The translations under genes and the position numbers were made by a program. This document shows positions 9,575-18,079 of a stretch of 64,000 nt of DNA, piece by piece. This stretch comes from CAYZWU01 sp964482235. GTDB taxonomy: Bacteria > Planctomycetota > B15-G4 > CAYZWU01. The notes beneath the pieces are model-generated. The model had not been told where the DNA came from, searched no databases, and saw nothing but the letters and a program-made list of their open reading frames with translations. Location: contig CAYZWU010000006.1 of assembly GCA_964482235.1 (NCBI GenBank), forward strand, positions 116,578 to 180,577, in the 5' to 3' direction. Numbering within the stretch: the first letter of the stretch is position 1; each line of letters starts with the position of its first letter.

Positions 9575-9766
9575 GTCTCGATCCAGTATGTCTGTCTCTC
9601 TCGGCGCCGGTCCTTGGGCAGTGATCCCGGATCCTCATGATCCGCATTATCCGGACGGGACGCAAGAGGACTCTTGTCAAGTCTAAGCAGACCAGTGGCA
9701 CTGGCGAAACGGGGCGAATTATCTCGCTCTTCCATTCGCGGTACACTTTTCCAACGAAGTGTTACC

Positions 9767-9922
9767 AGGCCGTTGAAAAAGTCATTCGGCCCGAAAAGCC
9801 CTCTTTTCAGCCGACTCGGCGTTGCCGAATCCTCGACGAATCTATTGATTCGCCTGTGGTTCGGCGCCATGATTCGACGGAAAAGAGAACTTTTCGGACT
9901 CGAAGCACTCTATCAACGGCCT
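9767..9922. repeat. ~156-bp imperfect inverted-repeat element (MITE-like)
   Basis: The gap 9575-9972 holds no gene. Within it an imperfect palindrome starts with AGGCCGTTGA (9767-9776) and ends with its exact complement TCAACGGCCT (9913-9922). Inside the arms, CCGAAAAGccCTCTTTTC on the left faces GAAAAGAGaaCTTTTCGG on the right. The left end resembles the sequence at 17969-18020, so this is probably a dispersed non-coding mobile element. No transposase gene is present. A T-rich stretch (9949-9960) just before the PHP gene's end could aid termination. Confidence 0.55.
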
Positions 9923-9972
9923 GTTAGGGTTTGATTAGAAATGGACTATTTTTTTGTTCAACAGGCGGCGTC

Positions 9973-11838
9973 TCAGGAACCCGGCACGCGATCCGGGGGC
10001 GGCTGCGTGCCTGTCGAGACGAAATAGATCGGATTGGTGAACAGGTACGGATCATCGTTTGGATCGAGCAGCTCGATCCGCATAAAATCGCCGGGAGAAA
10101 CTGTCACATTGAAGGTGTTGTTCATGCTCGAGCTCTTGAATCTCTTGCGATATACCTCCTGGGCGTTGTGATAGACAACCATGTGGTCATTTTCTCGTGC
10201 TCCGTCCACGATGATCTTGAAGCGTTTCCTCTCCGATTGAGTGGGAACCACGTCGCCCATGGAGAACGAATCGTCCGCTGCGGCGAAGACGACGTCGCCG
10301 TCTGGGTCGAAGATGAAGGGGTCGCCGAAGAAAACCTCACCGGCCCGTATCGATTCCATCAGGTCGGGGGCGGAGTCGCTCTGAGACCTGAGCCAGGTTC
10401 CCCACCGCCACTCGAACTGGTCCCACGGCTTCACGCAGTGGTGGTCCATGGCCGCGACGCCGGTGATGAACACTGAGCGTATCGAGAGCTCGTCCCACAG
10501 CCTGACGAAGTCTTCCAGCAGCCTCCCCCGGTCGAGATAGCCCACCTCGAGACCATCGGCGTTCCAGGCACTGTTGTTCACCATGCGCGTGGCCAGGTAC
10601 TCGGCGTTCTCGTACGACATGGGTGTTTTCAGAGAGCTGTAAGGGTGAGCGATGATGGCGATCCCGCCCTGATCCTGGATGGTCTCGACGCCGCTCCTGG
10701 GATACCTGTCCGGCTCGGTCGAGGGATCGCGCTCGTAATCGATGAGCTCCGGGATGCCGTCGGGGTAGAGTGCCACGAGATGGTCCCTCGTGCTGTACTC
10801 GAGAATCTCGTGCTCGTAGGGACCGGCAACCTCCATACCCACGTGATGCGTCAGGACATTCGAGTGCAGATCTGCGAGAAGCGTTTCCTGCTCCTGGAAA
10901 AGCGCCAGATCCGTGTTGCTGTTGAGCTGGATCCTGAAGGAGTCCAGGTCCACTTCGATCGCACCGCCATCGCGGGCGGCGAAGACGAGGTCCAATTCGA
11001 CAAGGGACATGTCATCCTCTTCCCAGAATAACTGCCGTGCATCCCCGGCCAGGTCGAGACAGACATAGTTCCAGTGCCCCCACGAATGGTAGGGAAAAAC
11101 CACGCGCTCGACATTGGCCGCCGGTTCGGGCAGCGCAACTCCACTGGGGACGTACTCGATGATGTTGGGAATCCCGGGATTCGAGAAGCCGTCGGAACGG
11201 GATGAGAGAGTGACACGGATCAGGAAGCAGGCGTCGCCGCTCAGATGCGTGGGGCGCACCTGGAGCTGCACTTCCGGTTCTGCCATGAGGCTCTTGCGTT
11301 CCCAGCTGAAGGAGGAGGCGTATGAGAAGCGTGCCTCGGTCCAATCCCATCCGACCTGGGCTTCCGCACGGCAGGTGGCGTGGTAGCTTCCGGCGTAAGG
11401 ATTGTTGGATCCAAAGGTGCAGTCGAGGAAGCCGGGAACGTCTTGCTGGATCAGGAACTTTGATGTCAGGTATCCCGTTGTCCTTTCCAGGCTGTTCTCG
11501 AATCCGAGGTAGTGCTTGTAGCTGTAGCCGAACTGCCGCTCCATGTGATCGGTCCACCAGAGAACGTCGTATCCGGCCAGCTCGGCCTCGGACGTGTGGT
11601 GGGCCATGCTGGCCGTTCCTTCGCTGAGCGAACCATGGAGATGCAGCTGGCTCAGGTAGGGAACCCGCGACCGGTCCATAGGCAGAGGTGGATCGGTCTT
11701 GTCAGCCTCTGCCGGCTGTTCCAGGCCCGGCTTGTTTGCAGCGGAAGCGGTTGTGGGTAGAGATAGTGACCAGAGAGCGCCAAAACATACCAACCAGAGA
11801 AGAATGAAAAGGGAAAGTACGAGCTGATAACGAGACAT
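9973..11838 (-). CDS. Exported PHP-domain metal-dependent hydrolase-like protein, copy 1
   Basis: 621-residue protein with an N-terminal signal/anchor segment (LVLSLFILLWLVCFGALWSL, then TTASAA) and PHP-superfamily metal-site signatures. These are QLHLHGSLSEG with HxH near residue 65, VLWWTDHM, IAIIAHPYS near 400 and TGVAAMDHH near 480. PHP domains are metal-dependent phosphoesterases, but the substrate here is unknown. The insert between the first and second motifs (residues ~100-330) is a beta-rich region with WGHWNYVCLDLAGDA, possibly carbohydrate-binding-like. An aGGAGGtcgcg ribosome site precedes the ATG. It is a tandem paralogue of the next gene. Confidence 0.75.
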   Translation of the reverse strand: MSRYQLVLSLFILLWLVCFGALWSLSLPTTASAANKPGLEQPAEADKTDPPLPMDRSRVPYLSQLHLHGSLSEGTASMAHHTSEAELAGYDVLWWTDHMERQFGYSYKHYLGFENSLERTTGYLTSKFLIQQDVPGFLDCTFGSNNPYAGSYHATCRAEAQVGWDWTEARFSYASSFSWERKSLMAEPEVQLQVRPTHLSGDACFLIRVTLSSRSDGFSNPGIPNIIEYVPSGVALPEPAANVERVVFPYHSWGHWNYVCLDLAGDARQLFWEEDDMSLVELDLVFAARDGGAIEVDLDSFRIQLNSNTDLALFQEQETLLADLHSNVLTHHVGMEVAGPYEHEILEYSTRDHLVALYPDGIPELIDYERDPSTEPDRYPRSGVETIQDQGGIAIIAHPYSSLKTPMSYENAEYLATRMVNNSAWNADGLEVGYLDRGRLLEDFVRLWDELSIRSVFITGVAAMDHHCVKPWDQFEWRWGTWLRSQSDSAPDLMESIRAGEVFFGDPFIFDPDGDVVFAAADDSFSMGDVVPTQSERKRFKIIVDGARENDHMVVYHNAQEVYRKRFKSSSMNNTFNVTVSPGDFMRIELLDPNDDPYLFTNPIYFVSTGTQPPPDRVPGS

Positions 11839-12011
11839 CGCGACCTCCTGTCCCGAGGAGATGGGATCGGCCAGGGTATATTCTTACTGCATAGTGTCAG
11901 AACGATTTTGCGTGCGGTGTTCTTCTTCAGAGTCCACACATAATATATTGCGTAACCCCGTCCTGATGGTGCTCAAAAATAACATTTTTTTTGTCGATCG
12001 AACGCGATCGA

Positions 12012-13877
12012 TCAGGGGCCTGGCACCCGATAGGGAGGGGGCTGCGTCCAGATTGTCACGAAATAGATGGGGTTGGAAAAAAGATAGGGCTCGTCGCTCG
12101 GATCGCGCACCTCGATTCGCACGAAATCACCGGGGCTGATGTGCTCGGAGAAGCCGGTTTCCATTCCCGTGCTGGTAAACGTTTTCCGATAGACCTCCTG
12201 GGAATTGCGAATCGCCACCAGATCGTCGCCGGCTCTGGCACCGATGATGCCGATCCGGAAGGCCTGCGTCCCCGTCCGGGCCGGGACCACGTCGCCCATG
12301 GAATACGATTCATCCAGGGCGGTGAACAAGAGATCGCCGCCGGGATCGGAGATTACCGGATCGCCGAAGAACGCGTCGCCGCCCCGGATCGCGTCCACCA
12401 GGTCGGGGGCGCTGTCGCTCGGCGAACGGATCCAGGTCGCCCAGCGCCAGGTGCACTTGTCCCAGGGCAGGACGGAGTGGTTGTCCGTAGCAGCCACGCC
12501 CGTGATGAAGACCGACCGGAAGGACAGCTCGTCCCACACAGCGACGAAGTCGGCAAGCGGCCTGCCGCGGAGCAGATAGCCGATCTCGATTCCGTCGGCA
12601 TTCCAGGCGTTGTTGTTCACGATGCGTGCGGCGAGATAATGACCCGTCTCCTGGGAAATCGGATCCTCCCTCACCCCGTAGGCATGGGCGATGATGGCCA
12701 CACCGCCCTGGTCGTGGATCGTCTCGATGCCGCTGGCGGGATAACGATGGGGCTCGGTGCCCGGATCTCGGTAGTAATCGATCATGCCCGGAATCCCGTC
12801 AGGATAGAGAGCGACGATGTGATCCCTCGAACTGTACTCCATGATGGCTTGATCGTATGGCCCGGCCACCTCCATGCCCACGTGATGGGTCAGGATGTTC
12901 GAATGAAGATCGGTGAGGAGCCTCTCCTGTTCCCGAAAGAGCGCCAGGTCGGTGGGGCCCTCGAGGGTGATCCTGAAGGTGTCCAGGTCCGCCTCGATCG
13001 TTCCGCCGTCGCGGGCAGCGAACACGAGATCGACCTGGTAGAGCGCCAGGTCGTCCTGTTCCCAGAAGAGCTGCCGCGCATCGTCCGCCGGATGGAGGCA
13101 GAGATGCTGCCACTGTCCCCACTGGAGTGAAGATACGTCGACACGCTGGACATTGGCCGGCGGATCAGGCAGCGCGATGCCCCTGGGTACGTATTCGAGA
13201 ATGTTGGGTATCCCCTTGCTCGTAAATCCGTCGGCGCGGGAGGAGAGGGTGAGGCGGATGAAGAAGCCGGCATCGCCGGTCAGCTCGTTGAGACGGACCT
13301 GGAGCCGCAATTCCGGTTCGGAGATCAGGCTCTGGCGCTCGGTGCAAAAAGAGGAGAAGTAGGCGAGACGACCCTCGGTCCAGTCGGAGTGGATCCTGGC
13401 TTCGGCGCGGCAGCGGCCGTGATAGCTGCCGGAATGGGGGTTCTGGGAGTCGAAGGCGACGTCGAGGAAGCCGGTGGTGTCCTGCTCGACATCGAACCTG
13501 TTCTTGAGCTCCGAGATGGTCCTTTCCAGGCTGTTCTCGAAACCGATGTAGTGCAGGTAGGCAAAGCCGAACTGCCGCTCCATGTGGTCGGTCCACCAGA
13601 GGATGTCATACCCGTTCTGCTCTGCTTCGGCCGTGTGGTGCGCCATGGAGGCCTGCCCCTCGCTGAGAGAGGCATGGAGATGCAGCTGGCTCAGATATGA
13701 GACGCGGGTCGAACTCGCGGCAGGACTCGCCTTTTTCCCGGCGGCGCCGGCCTGCTGCTCGATGCCGGACTTGTGAGCCGCGGAAGCTGTTGTAGGAAGA
13801 GACAGGGACCACAGGAAAGCGAAGGAGCAGGACCAAACAACGATGAAGAGCACCAGTACGAGATTATAGCGAAACAT
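12012..13877 (-). CDS. Exported PHP-domain metal-dependent hydrolase-like protein, copy 2
   Basis: Paralogue of the neighbouring protein, also exactly 621 residues when started at the ATG at 13877. That start has GCAGGAGGCAGCC directly upstream and aligns with the paralogue's MSRYQLVL. An in-frame extension to 13973 has no comparable signal. The layout is the same: signal segment ending TTASAA, QLHLHASLSEG, ILWWTDHMERQFGF, VAIIAHAYG and TGVAATDNHS. Histidine residues are mostly kept, but HP becomes HA and DHH becomes DNH, so metal ligation may differ between the copies. Both end in ...QPPP-RVPG, showing a full-length duplication. Confidence 0.75.
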   Translation of the reverse strand: MFRYNLVLVLFIVVWSCSFAFLWSLSLPTTASAAHKSGIEQQAGAAGKKASPAASSTRVSYLSQLHLHASLSEGQASMAHHTAEAEQNGYDILWWTDHMERQFGFAYLHYIGFENSLERTISELKNRFDVEQDTTGFLDVAFDSQNPHSGSYHGRCRAEARIHSDWTEGRLAYFSSFCTERQSLISEPELRLQVRLNELTGDAGFFIRLTLSSRADGFTSKGIPNILEYVPRGIALPDPPANVQRVDVSSLQWGQWQHLCLHPADDARQLFWEQDDLALYQVDLVFAARDGGTIEADLDTFRITLEGPTDLALFREQERLLTDLHSNILTHHVGMEVAGPYDQAIMEYSSRDHIVALYPDGIPGMIDYYRDPGTEPHRYPASGIETIHDQGGVAIIAHAYGVREDPISQETGHYLAARIVNNNAWNADGIEIGYLLRGRPLADFVAVWDELSFRSVFITGVAATDNHSVLPWDKCTWRWATWIRSPSDSAPDLVDAIRGGDAFFGDPVISDPGGDLLFTALDESYSMGDVVPARTGTQAFRIGIIGARAGDDLVAIRNSQEVYRKTFTSTGMETGFSEHISPGDFVRIEVRDPSDEPYLFSNPIYFVTIWTQPPPYRVPGP

Positions 13878-14298
13878 GGCTGCCTCCTGCTCAACAGGTT
13901 GATCGGTGTTGGTCGTTTGTCTGAGATGATCCCAAACAATCCTTGCCCCGCGTCCGTGCTTCCCGAATAGCACTAATCAGCGGAGGTTTATATAACAATC
14001 CTACACCAAGATGCGCGTAAAAGTCGGAAGGTGCTCAAAAAAAAATGATTCGATTCACTGTCCGGCCAAACCTGCTTCTTCGAGTGCCGTTAGCAGCCAG
14101 GCTGGATGAGGGCAAGCGGGAGAAGTTGTTTTTGCGATGTGACGATGGCTGGGTTGCTGTCAATGTGGCGGATATCTGGTTGGCCTCCACATCAATATTT
14201 TGTCGGGCTGCGAAGGCGGGGGATTCGTTGTGTCTTGTAACCTGTTGAGAATAAGAGGGTAGTGCCTTCTTCGTTCCTTTGTTCTCTCTGCTTTTATA

Positions 14299-14315
14299 TT
14301 GGCACGTTCTTTGAG
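14299..14315 (+). promoter_or_regulatory. Possible sigma-54 (-24/-12) promoter upstream of Hsp20 remnant
   Basis: TTGGCACG followed by TTCT and TTGA resembles the sigma-54 consensus TTGGCACG-N4-TTGCW. GG is separated by 10 bases from the -12 dinucleotide, but that is GA instead of the invariant GC, so activity is doubtful. It lies just before the broken Hsp20 sequence. The rest of 13878-14664 shows no intact gene. Confidence 0.3.
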
Positions 14316-14339
14316 TTTGGGGAATGGCGTAGCTCAGGA

Positions 14340-14513
14340 TCAAGAAACGAGCTGCTGGATACTGTACGAAAATCCAATTGCGAGTCATCCCGATATCTCG
14401 TCCCTGCAGTGGATATCTTCGAAAGCGACGACGGACTGACACTGGTCTGCGACATGCCCGGTGTCACAAAGGAACAGCTCGATATCCGTGTGGAGGATTT
14501 CATCGCCCCGTCA
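14340..14513 (+). pseudogene. Remnant of an Hsp20 (alpha-crystallin) small heat-shock protein gene
   Basis: One + frame here reads RYLVPAVDIFESDDGLTLVC followed by DMPGVTKEQLDIRVED, which is the start of the alpha-crystallin domain of bacterial Hsp20 proteins (typically P-VDIYETDD-LVL-ADMPGV-KED-DI-VE). Homology stops abruptly at about 14510. The rest of the domain (the expected L-I-G strand and the C-terminal IxI motif) is absent and the frame continues as unrelated sequence. There is no good start codon at the N-terminal end, and ATGGCG at 14324 runs straight into TAG. I read this as a decayed or truncated gene in the 787-bp gap upstream of the ECF sigma factor. Confidence 0.6.
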
Positions 14514-14664
14514 GATCGAGGTGATGGTGAACTGATCGTCTCGACCCGGATGCATCCTCGTCTTTCTGCCCGCCGAGCCCGGCAGGGATACATGGAACAT
14601 CCGGGTCATATTTTCTCGTCTTTCCGTGTCCGTCATCCGTCTAATACGATAGACAAGACCAATC

Positions 14665-15213
14665 ATGAAGACGACGGACAAAAACCTGATCGAGCTGTTC
14701 AAGAACGGTGAGACGAGAGCCTTCGAAGAGATCGTGCACCGCTGGGGACACGGTGTGCTCAACCTGGCCCACAGGCTGGTGGGCGACAGGGACGAGGCTC
14801 TGGACATCCGGCAGAACGCGTTCGTGAAAGCCTTTTCCGGTCTTCCGACATTCAATGGCGAGTGCAAGCTCTCCACCTGGCTCTTCCGGGTCGTGGTGAA
14901 TCTGTGCCGCGACAGGATGCGCTCTCTTGCGGCGCGCGATGCGGCTCTTCACGAGGTTTCCACGCGTGTGACGGACGTTTCATCCGACTGCCCGGAGAGC
15001 GAATCGGAGCAGCGTGAAGCGGCCCGGCTGGTGGCCGATGCGGTGGCTGCCCTGCCGGGAGCGGAGCGCGAGGTCGTGGTGCTGAGGCATTATCACGGGC
15101 TGACCTTTCCCGAGATCGCCGTTGTGGTGGGATCGCCGACCTCGACGGTGAAGTCCCGGATGAACCGGGGCCTCCGCATCCTGAGAGACCGGCTTGCAGG
15201 AACCGATCTGTAA
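14665..15213 (+). CDS. ECF-family RNA polymerase sigma factor
   Basis: 182-residue sigma-70-family extracytoplasmic-function sigma factor. Region 2 spans about residues 10-80 (RLVGDRDEALDIRQNAFVKA; FNGECKLSTWLFRVVVNLCR). Region 4 spans 125-178 (VADAVAALPGAEREVVVLRH; LTFPEIAVVVGSPTSTVKSR). The ATG at 14665 gives a normal ECF N-terminus. It is followed after 18 bases by a zinc-finger membrane anti-sigma factor and then a secreted protein, the usual arrangement of an autoregulated envelope-response unit. The trigger cannot be read from the sequence. Confidence 0.92.
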   Translation: MKTTDKNLIELFKNGETRAFEEIVHRWGHGVLNLAHRLVGDRDEALDIRQNAFVKAFSGLPTFNGECKLSTWLFRVVVNLCRDRMRSLAARDAALHEVSTRVTDVSSDCPESESEQREAARLVADAVAALPGAEREVVVLRHYHGLTFPEIAVVVGSPTSTVKSRMNRGLRILRDRLAGTDL

Positions 15214-15231
15214 CAGCAAGGAGTCTGAGCA

Positions 15232-15939
15232 ATGGATTGCCGGGACGTAAAACGGAACATCCCCTCCCTCCTCTACGAGGAGCTGAGTGGCGAGCTGGAA
15301 CAGGAGATCCGGAATCACATCGATTCCTGTCCGGCCTGCAGCGAGGTGTGGGAGGAAAGCAGGAAGGCGCGGTCGTATCTCGATCTCTGGCCGGACATCG
15401 ATTCTCGACCCGATCCGGCCGCGATCGTGAAGGAGGCCTCGAGGCGCCCGGCCCGCCGCGAGCCGCGATTCGTCCGTGCACGAAGGTGGCTGCCCCTTCT
15501 CGCCGCGGCGAGCCTTCTCCTCTTCTTCCTCTTCGCTCTTGTCGAAGTGGAAGTGAATCGGGCGAACGGGGATCTTGTCATAACCATAGGGCGGGCAGCG
15601 GCCGAAGATGGGCCGATGTTCCCGGGCAGCGACGGCAACATCCCGGACCTGGTCCACGACGAGGTCGAGGCTGGCATCCAGGACCTTTTCGAGGTCATCG
15701 GCAGGCAGCTGGACGTGGTCATGCAGAGGCAGGAAAAGAACCACACCCTTCTGGCCCGCGCCCTGCAGATGCAGCGCGAGGAGGATCTCCGGATCACCCG
15801 CGAGATGATCCGGCATGTCGTGGATCGTTCGACCGAGGAGACGGAGAAGACCCAGCAGTTCTGCAGGGAGCTTGCCGGCATCGTCTGCCGCGGGATACCC
15901 GAGCCTCTCCAGAATGGTCAGCAGCCCATGAAGCATTGA
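15232..15939 (+). CDS. Membrane anti-sigma factor with N-terminal zinc finger
   Basis: 235 residues. The N-terminus is an anti-sigma zinc-finger (zf-HC2/ZAS type): MDCRDVKRNIPSLLYEELSG, then H-x3-C-x2-C in IRNHIDSCPACSEVW. After a basic stretch (RRPARREPRFVRARRW) comes one membrane helix, LLAAASLLLFFLFALVEV, near residues 88-106. About 125 charged, helix-prone residues follow outside the membrane (QRQEKNHTLLARALQMQREE). It should sequester the sigma factor encoded just upstream until a signal acts on its outer domain. The AGGAG ribosome site lies 9 bases before the ATG. Confidence 0.85.
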   Translation: MDCRDVKRNIPSLLYEELSGELEQEIRNHIDSCPACSEVWEESRKARSYLDLWPDIDSRPDPAAIVKEASRRPARREPRFVRARRWLPLLAAASLLLFFLFALVEVEVNRANGDLVITIGRAAAEDGPMFPGSDGNIPDLVHDEVEAGIQDLFEVIGRQLDVVMQRQEKNHTLLARALQMQREEDLRITREMIRHVVDRSTEETEKTQQFCRELAGIVCRGIPEPLQNGQQPMKH

Positions 15940-15965
15940 TCACGGCACTCTTCGATGTGCCAATA

Positions 15966-16031
15966 GTGAACGCCATTCTTTGAATGCCGTTTGGATTCGT
16001 GAACGCCATTCTTCGAATGCCGTTTGGATTG
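15966..16031 (+). repeat. Perfect-length 33-bp tandem duplication, each unit a hairpin
   Basis: Two 33-base units (15966-15998 and 15999-16031) differ at only two positions. Each has near-palindromic arms, AACGCCATTC facing GAATGCCGTT across three bases with one mismatch. The pair sits between the anti-sigma gene and the next gene, ending one base before the AAGGAGA ribosome site at 16033-16039. It could be a regulator site or a processing signal. Confidence 0.7.
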
Positions 16032-16046
16032 AAAAGGAGAAAAGCG

Positions 16047-16940
16047 ATGAAACAGATAGTCGTTCTCTTGATCGTGACCGCCGCGATTTCCGGCATTCTC
16101 GTCCCCTTCGTTTCGGCTCAGGGAAACGGATCGACAGATCTCGCCGCCGCCGCCTACAGGGAGATGATCGAGGATATCGAGGTGATGCGGAGAATCCTGC
16201 ACAAGTCGTTGATCCAGCACCTCGCCAGGAAGAAGGACGTTGCGGCCGATACAGCCAAGATCAAGGATGGTGAAACCGTAGCCTACACCTACGACGAAAA
16301 AAGCGACAAGAACATACCTCTTGTCTCCCACCTTTTCCTGGAAAAAGCGATGTACAACAGCTACAAGCAAGGCAACCTGGATCTGCGCGGCTACTACATC
16401 CCCGGTTCGGGCGTTGTCTATTCTCTCCAGGTCGGTGTCCCGGCCCGTGAGGAGCCGGCGGCCGAGGGGAAGGAAAATCCGGGAGACCTCTGGGAAACGA
16501 CGGAAAGCGAGATTCGGAGGGGAGAGGCGAGCCATTCGCGGAAGACGAAAAAGACGAAGACCTTTGTGATCGACGAGAAGGCTGTGGATGCCGTGATCGA
16601 CCATCTGATCACCACCGTTGCCAAGCACGCTTCCAACATGGAGCACCTGCACTCGAGCGATCAGATCACGCTGCTGATCGATTTCAAGGGGAGGACCTCG
16701 CTGAACCAGGTCGCCCGGATCACCGGCGAGACGGCCCTGCAGCTCTACTCGGAATGGGCTGCCGACAGCTCTCCGGGCATCAATCAGGACGTGATCCTTC
16801 AGATGCAGGTCTCGTTTCTGCCCAGCTACAAGAGCACCGGCGACATCGAGGTCGTCAAGCGCGCGATGCGGATCAGCAGGTATCCGGGGGTCAAGAAGAG
16901 CTATTCCTCTTCGGGCAACTTCCTGTTCGGCAGCTTCTGA
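16047..16940 (+). CDS. Secreted protein of unknown function in the ECF sigma unit
   Basis: 297 residues starting at the ATG preceded by AAGGAGA. The N-terminus MKQIVVLLIVTAAISGILVP followed by FVSAQ is a clear cleavable signal peptide (AQ/GN region). An upstream in-frame extension would run through the 33-bp tandem repeat and is rejected. The mature part has a helical N-terminal region, DLRGYYIPGSGVVYSLQVGV, a basic stretch (SHSRKTKKTKT), and a C-terminal half with DAVIDHLITTVAKHASNMEH. I do not recognise the family. Position directly after the sigma/anti-sigma pair suggests it belongs to that regulon or senses for it. Confidence 0.75.
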   Translation: MKQIVVLLIVTAAISGILVPFVSAQGNGSTDLAAAAYREMIEDIEVMRRILHKSLIQHLARKKDVAADTAKIKDGETVAYTYDEKSDKNIPLVSHLFLEKAMYNSYKQGNLDLRGYYIPGSGVVYSLQVGVPAREEPAAEGKENPGDLWETTESEIRRGEASHSRKTKKTKTFVIDEKAVDAVIDHLITTVAKHASNMEHLHSSDQITLLIDFKGRTSLNQVARITGETALQLYSEWAADSSPGINQDVILQMQVSFLPSYKSTGDIEVVKRAMRISRYPGVKKSYSSSGNFLFGSF

Positions 16941-17021
16941 TCCGGCCTGCTCCAGGTCCGAGATCCGGGGATCGCCCTCGAAAGTGGAACGGCTGATGCT
17001 GAACACCGGCTGCCGGGGCGA

Positions 17022-17879
17022 TCACTTCTTCTTCTCGTCCTCGAGGTAGAAGCGGGTCAGGTTTTCCTTGAGGTAGTTGCAGGCCTCGTCAGGCGTGTCG
17101 GCCATGTAGAAGAGATCGAGGTCGCTCTTGCTGATCGTTCCGAACTCGACGAGGGCGTCGAAGTTGATCACCTTCTTCCAGAAGTCCTTGCCGTAAAGCA
17201 CGACGGGCATCTTCTTCTTCACCTTCTCGGTCTGGATCAGGGTCAGGACCTCGAAGAGCTCGTCCATCGTGCCGAACCCCCCGGGGAAGACGACCAGCGC
17301 CTTGGCCATGTAGATGAACCAGTACTTCCGGATGAAGAAGTAATGGAACTCGAAATTGAGCTCCGGCGTGATGTGGGGGTTGAACGACTGCTCGAAGGGG
17401 ATGCTGATGTTGAGGCCGATCGAGTAGCCTTTCTTGTTCGATGTTGCGCCGCGGTTCGCGGCCTCCATGATTCCCGGCCCGCCGCCGGAGCAGACGATGA
17501 AGCGCCGCTTACCGCGTCCCAGCGAGAGGGACCATTTCGTGAGAACGCGCGACAGTTCCACCGCATCCTCGTAATACCGGCTCATGGCAACGGCCTGCTT
17601 CGCCCTGCGAATCGCCATGCTGTCACCGCGTCCGCGTTTTTTTCGTCCCTTCCGGCGGGTGAGCTCGTCGAGAGCGGCCTTGGCCGTCTTTTCGTCCTGG
17701 AATCGCGACGATCCGAAGAAGACGATCGTGTCATGTATGCGATGCTTCCGGAATCTCAGCTCCGGCTCGAGGAACTCGGCCAGGATCCGGATCGTCCGGG
17801 CGTCCGGGCTGTTCAGGAAGTCGAGGTTCTTATAGGCCTTCAGCGGGATGTCGGGTTGAACGTCTGTATTGTCGGCCAT
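17022..17879 (-). CDS. LOG-family protein (nucleoside 5'-monophosphate phosphoribohydrolase-like)
   Basis: 285-residue Rossmann-fold protein of the family once annotated as lysine decarboxylase. The family motif PGGFGTMDELFEV near residue 200 is intact, together with SGGGPGIMEAANRGA near 130. LOG enzymes cleave cytokinin ribotides or other nucleotides to a free base and ribose 5-phosphate; the bacterial role is often unknown. It is longer than plant LOG proteins (~215), with an N-terminal extension and a charged tail ending EDEKKK. An AAAGGAT site precedes the ATG. It is convergent with the secreted-protein gene and has no operon partner. Confidence 0.85.
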   Translation of the reverse strand: MADNTDVQPDIPLKAYKNLDFLNSPDARTIRILAEFLEPELRFRKHRIHDTIVFFGSSRFQDEKTAKAALDELTRRKGRKKRGRGDSMAIRRAKQAVAMSRYYEDAVELSRVLTKWSLSLGRGKRRFIVCSGGGPGIMEAANRGATSNKKGYSIGLNISIPFEQSFNPHITPELNFEFHYFFIRKYWFIYMAKALVVFPGGFGTMDELFEVLTLIQTEKVKKKMPVVLYGKDFWKKVINFDALVEFGTISKSDLDLFYMADTPDEACNYLKENLTRFYLEDEKKK

Positions 17880-17968
17880 GTTTTATCCTTTCTTCAAAAG
17901 TCCCAACATAGCACTCTGAATTTTGCGGTGCAATGTGGATCCATTGTTTCTAAGATACGAAGCTCTAC

Positions 17969-18020
17969 AGCCTGTTGATAAAGTGCCTCAAGTCCGAAAA
18001 GTCCTTTTTTCGGGCTGATT
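17969..18020. repeat. Partial copy of the 9.8-kb inverted-repeat element
   Basis: The sequence from AGCCTGTTGATAAAG through CCGAAAAGTCCTTTTTTC to GGGCTGA parallels the left end of the 9767-9922 element in order and spacing. It lies in the short spacer before the membrane Hdr-like gene. Only one end is recognisable; the complementary right arm is missing. Confidence 0.35.
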
Positions 18021-18079
18021 GACTTTTGGGGCGGTCATTCAAGATCGTTTCGCCTCGCTCGCTGAACCGGAGATGTGAC

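Noticed and set aside
9575..9766. Pho box upstream of phoU
   Set aside because: One CTTGTCA-like hexamer is visible but no properly spaced CTGTCAT-type direct repeats.
13878..13973. Upstream start for the second PHP protein
   Set aside because: The internal ATG at 13877 has a strong GGAGG site and aligns exactly with the paralogue's N-terminus.
15984..16046. Coding use of the 33-bp tandem repeat as N-terminus of the secreted protein
   Set aside because: The signal peptide starts at 16047 with AAGGAGA upstream; the extension would place non-signal sequence in front of it.
18026..18079. TTG start for the membrane Hdr-like gene
   Set aside because: ATG 18080 has GGAG at good distance and starts the first membrane helix; the extension overlaps a repeat-like sequence.
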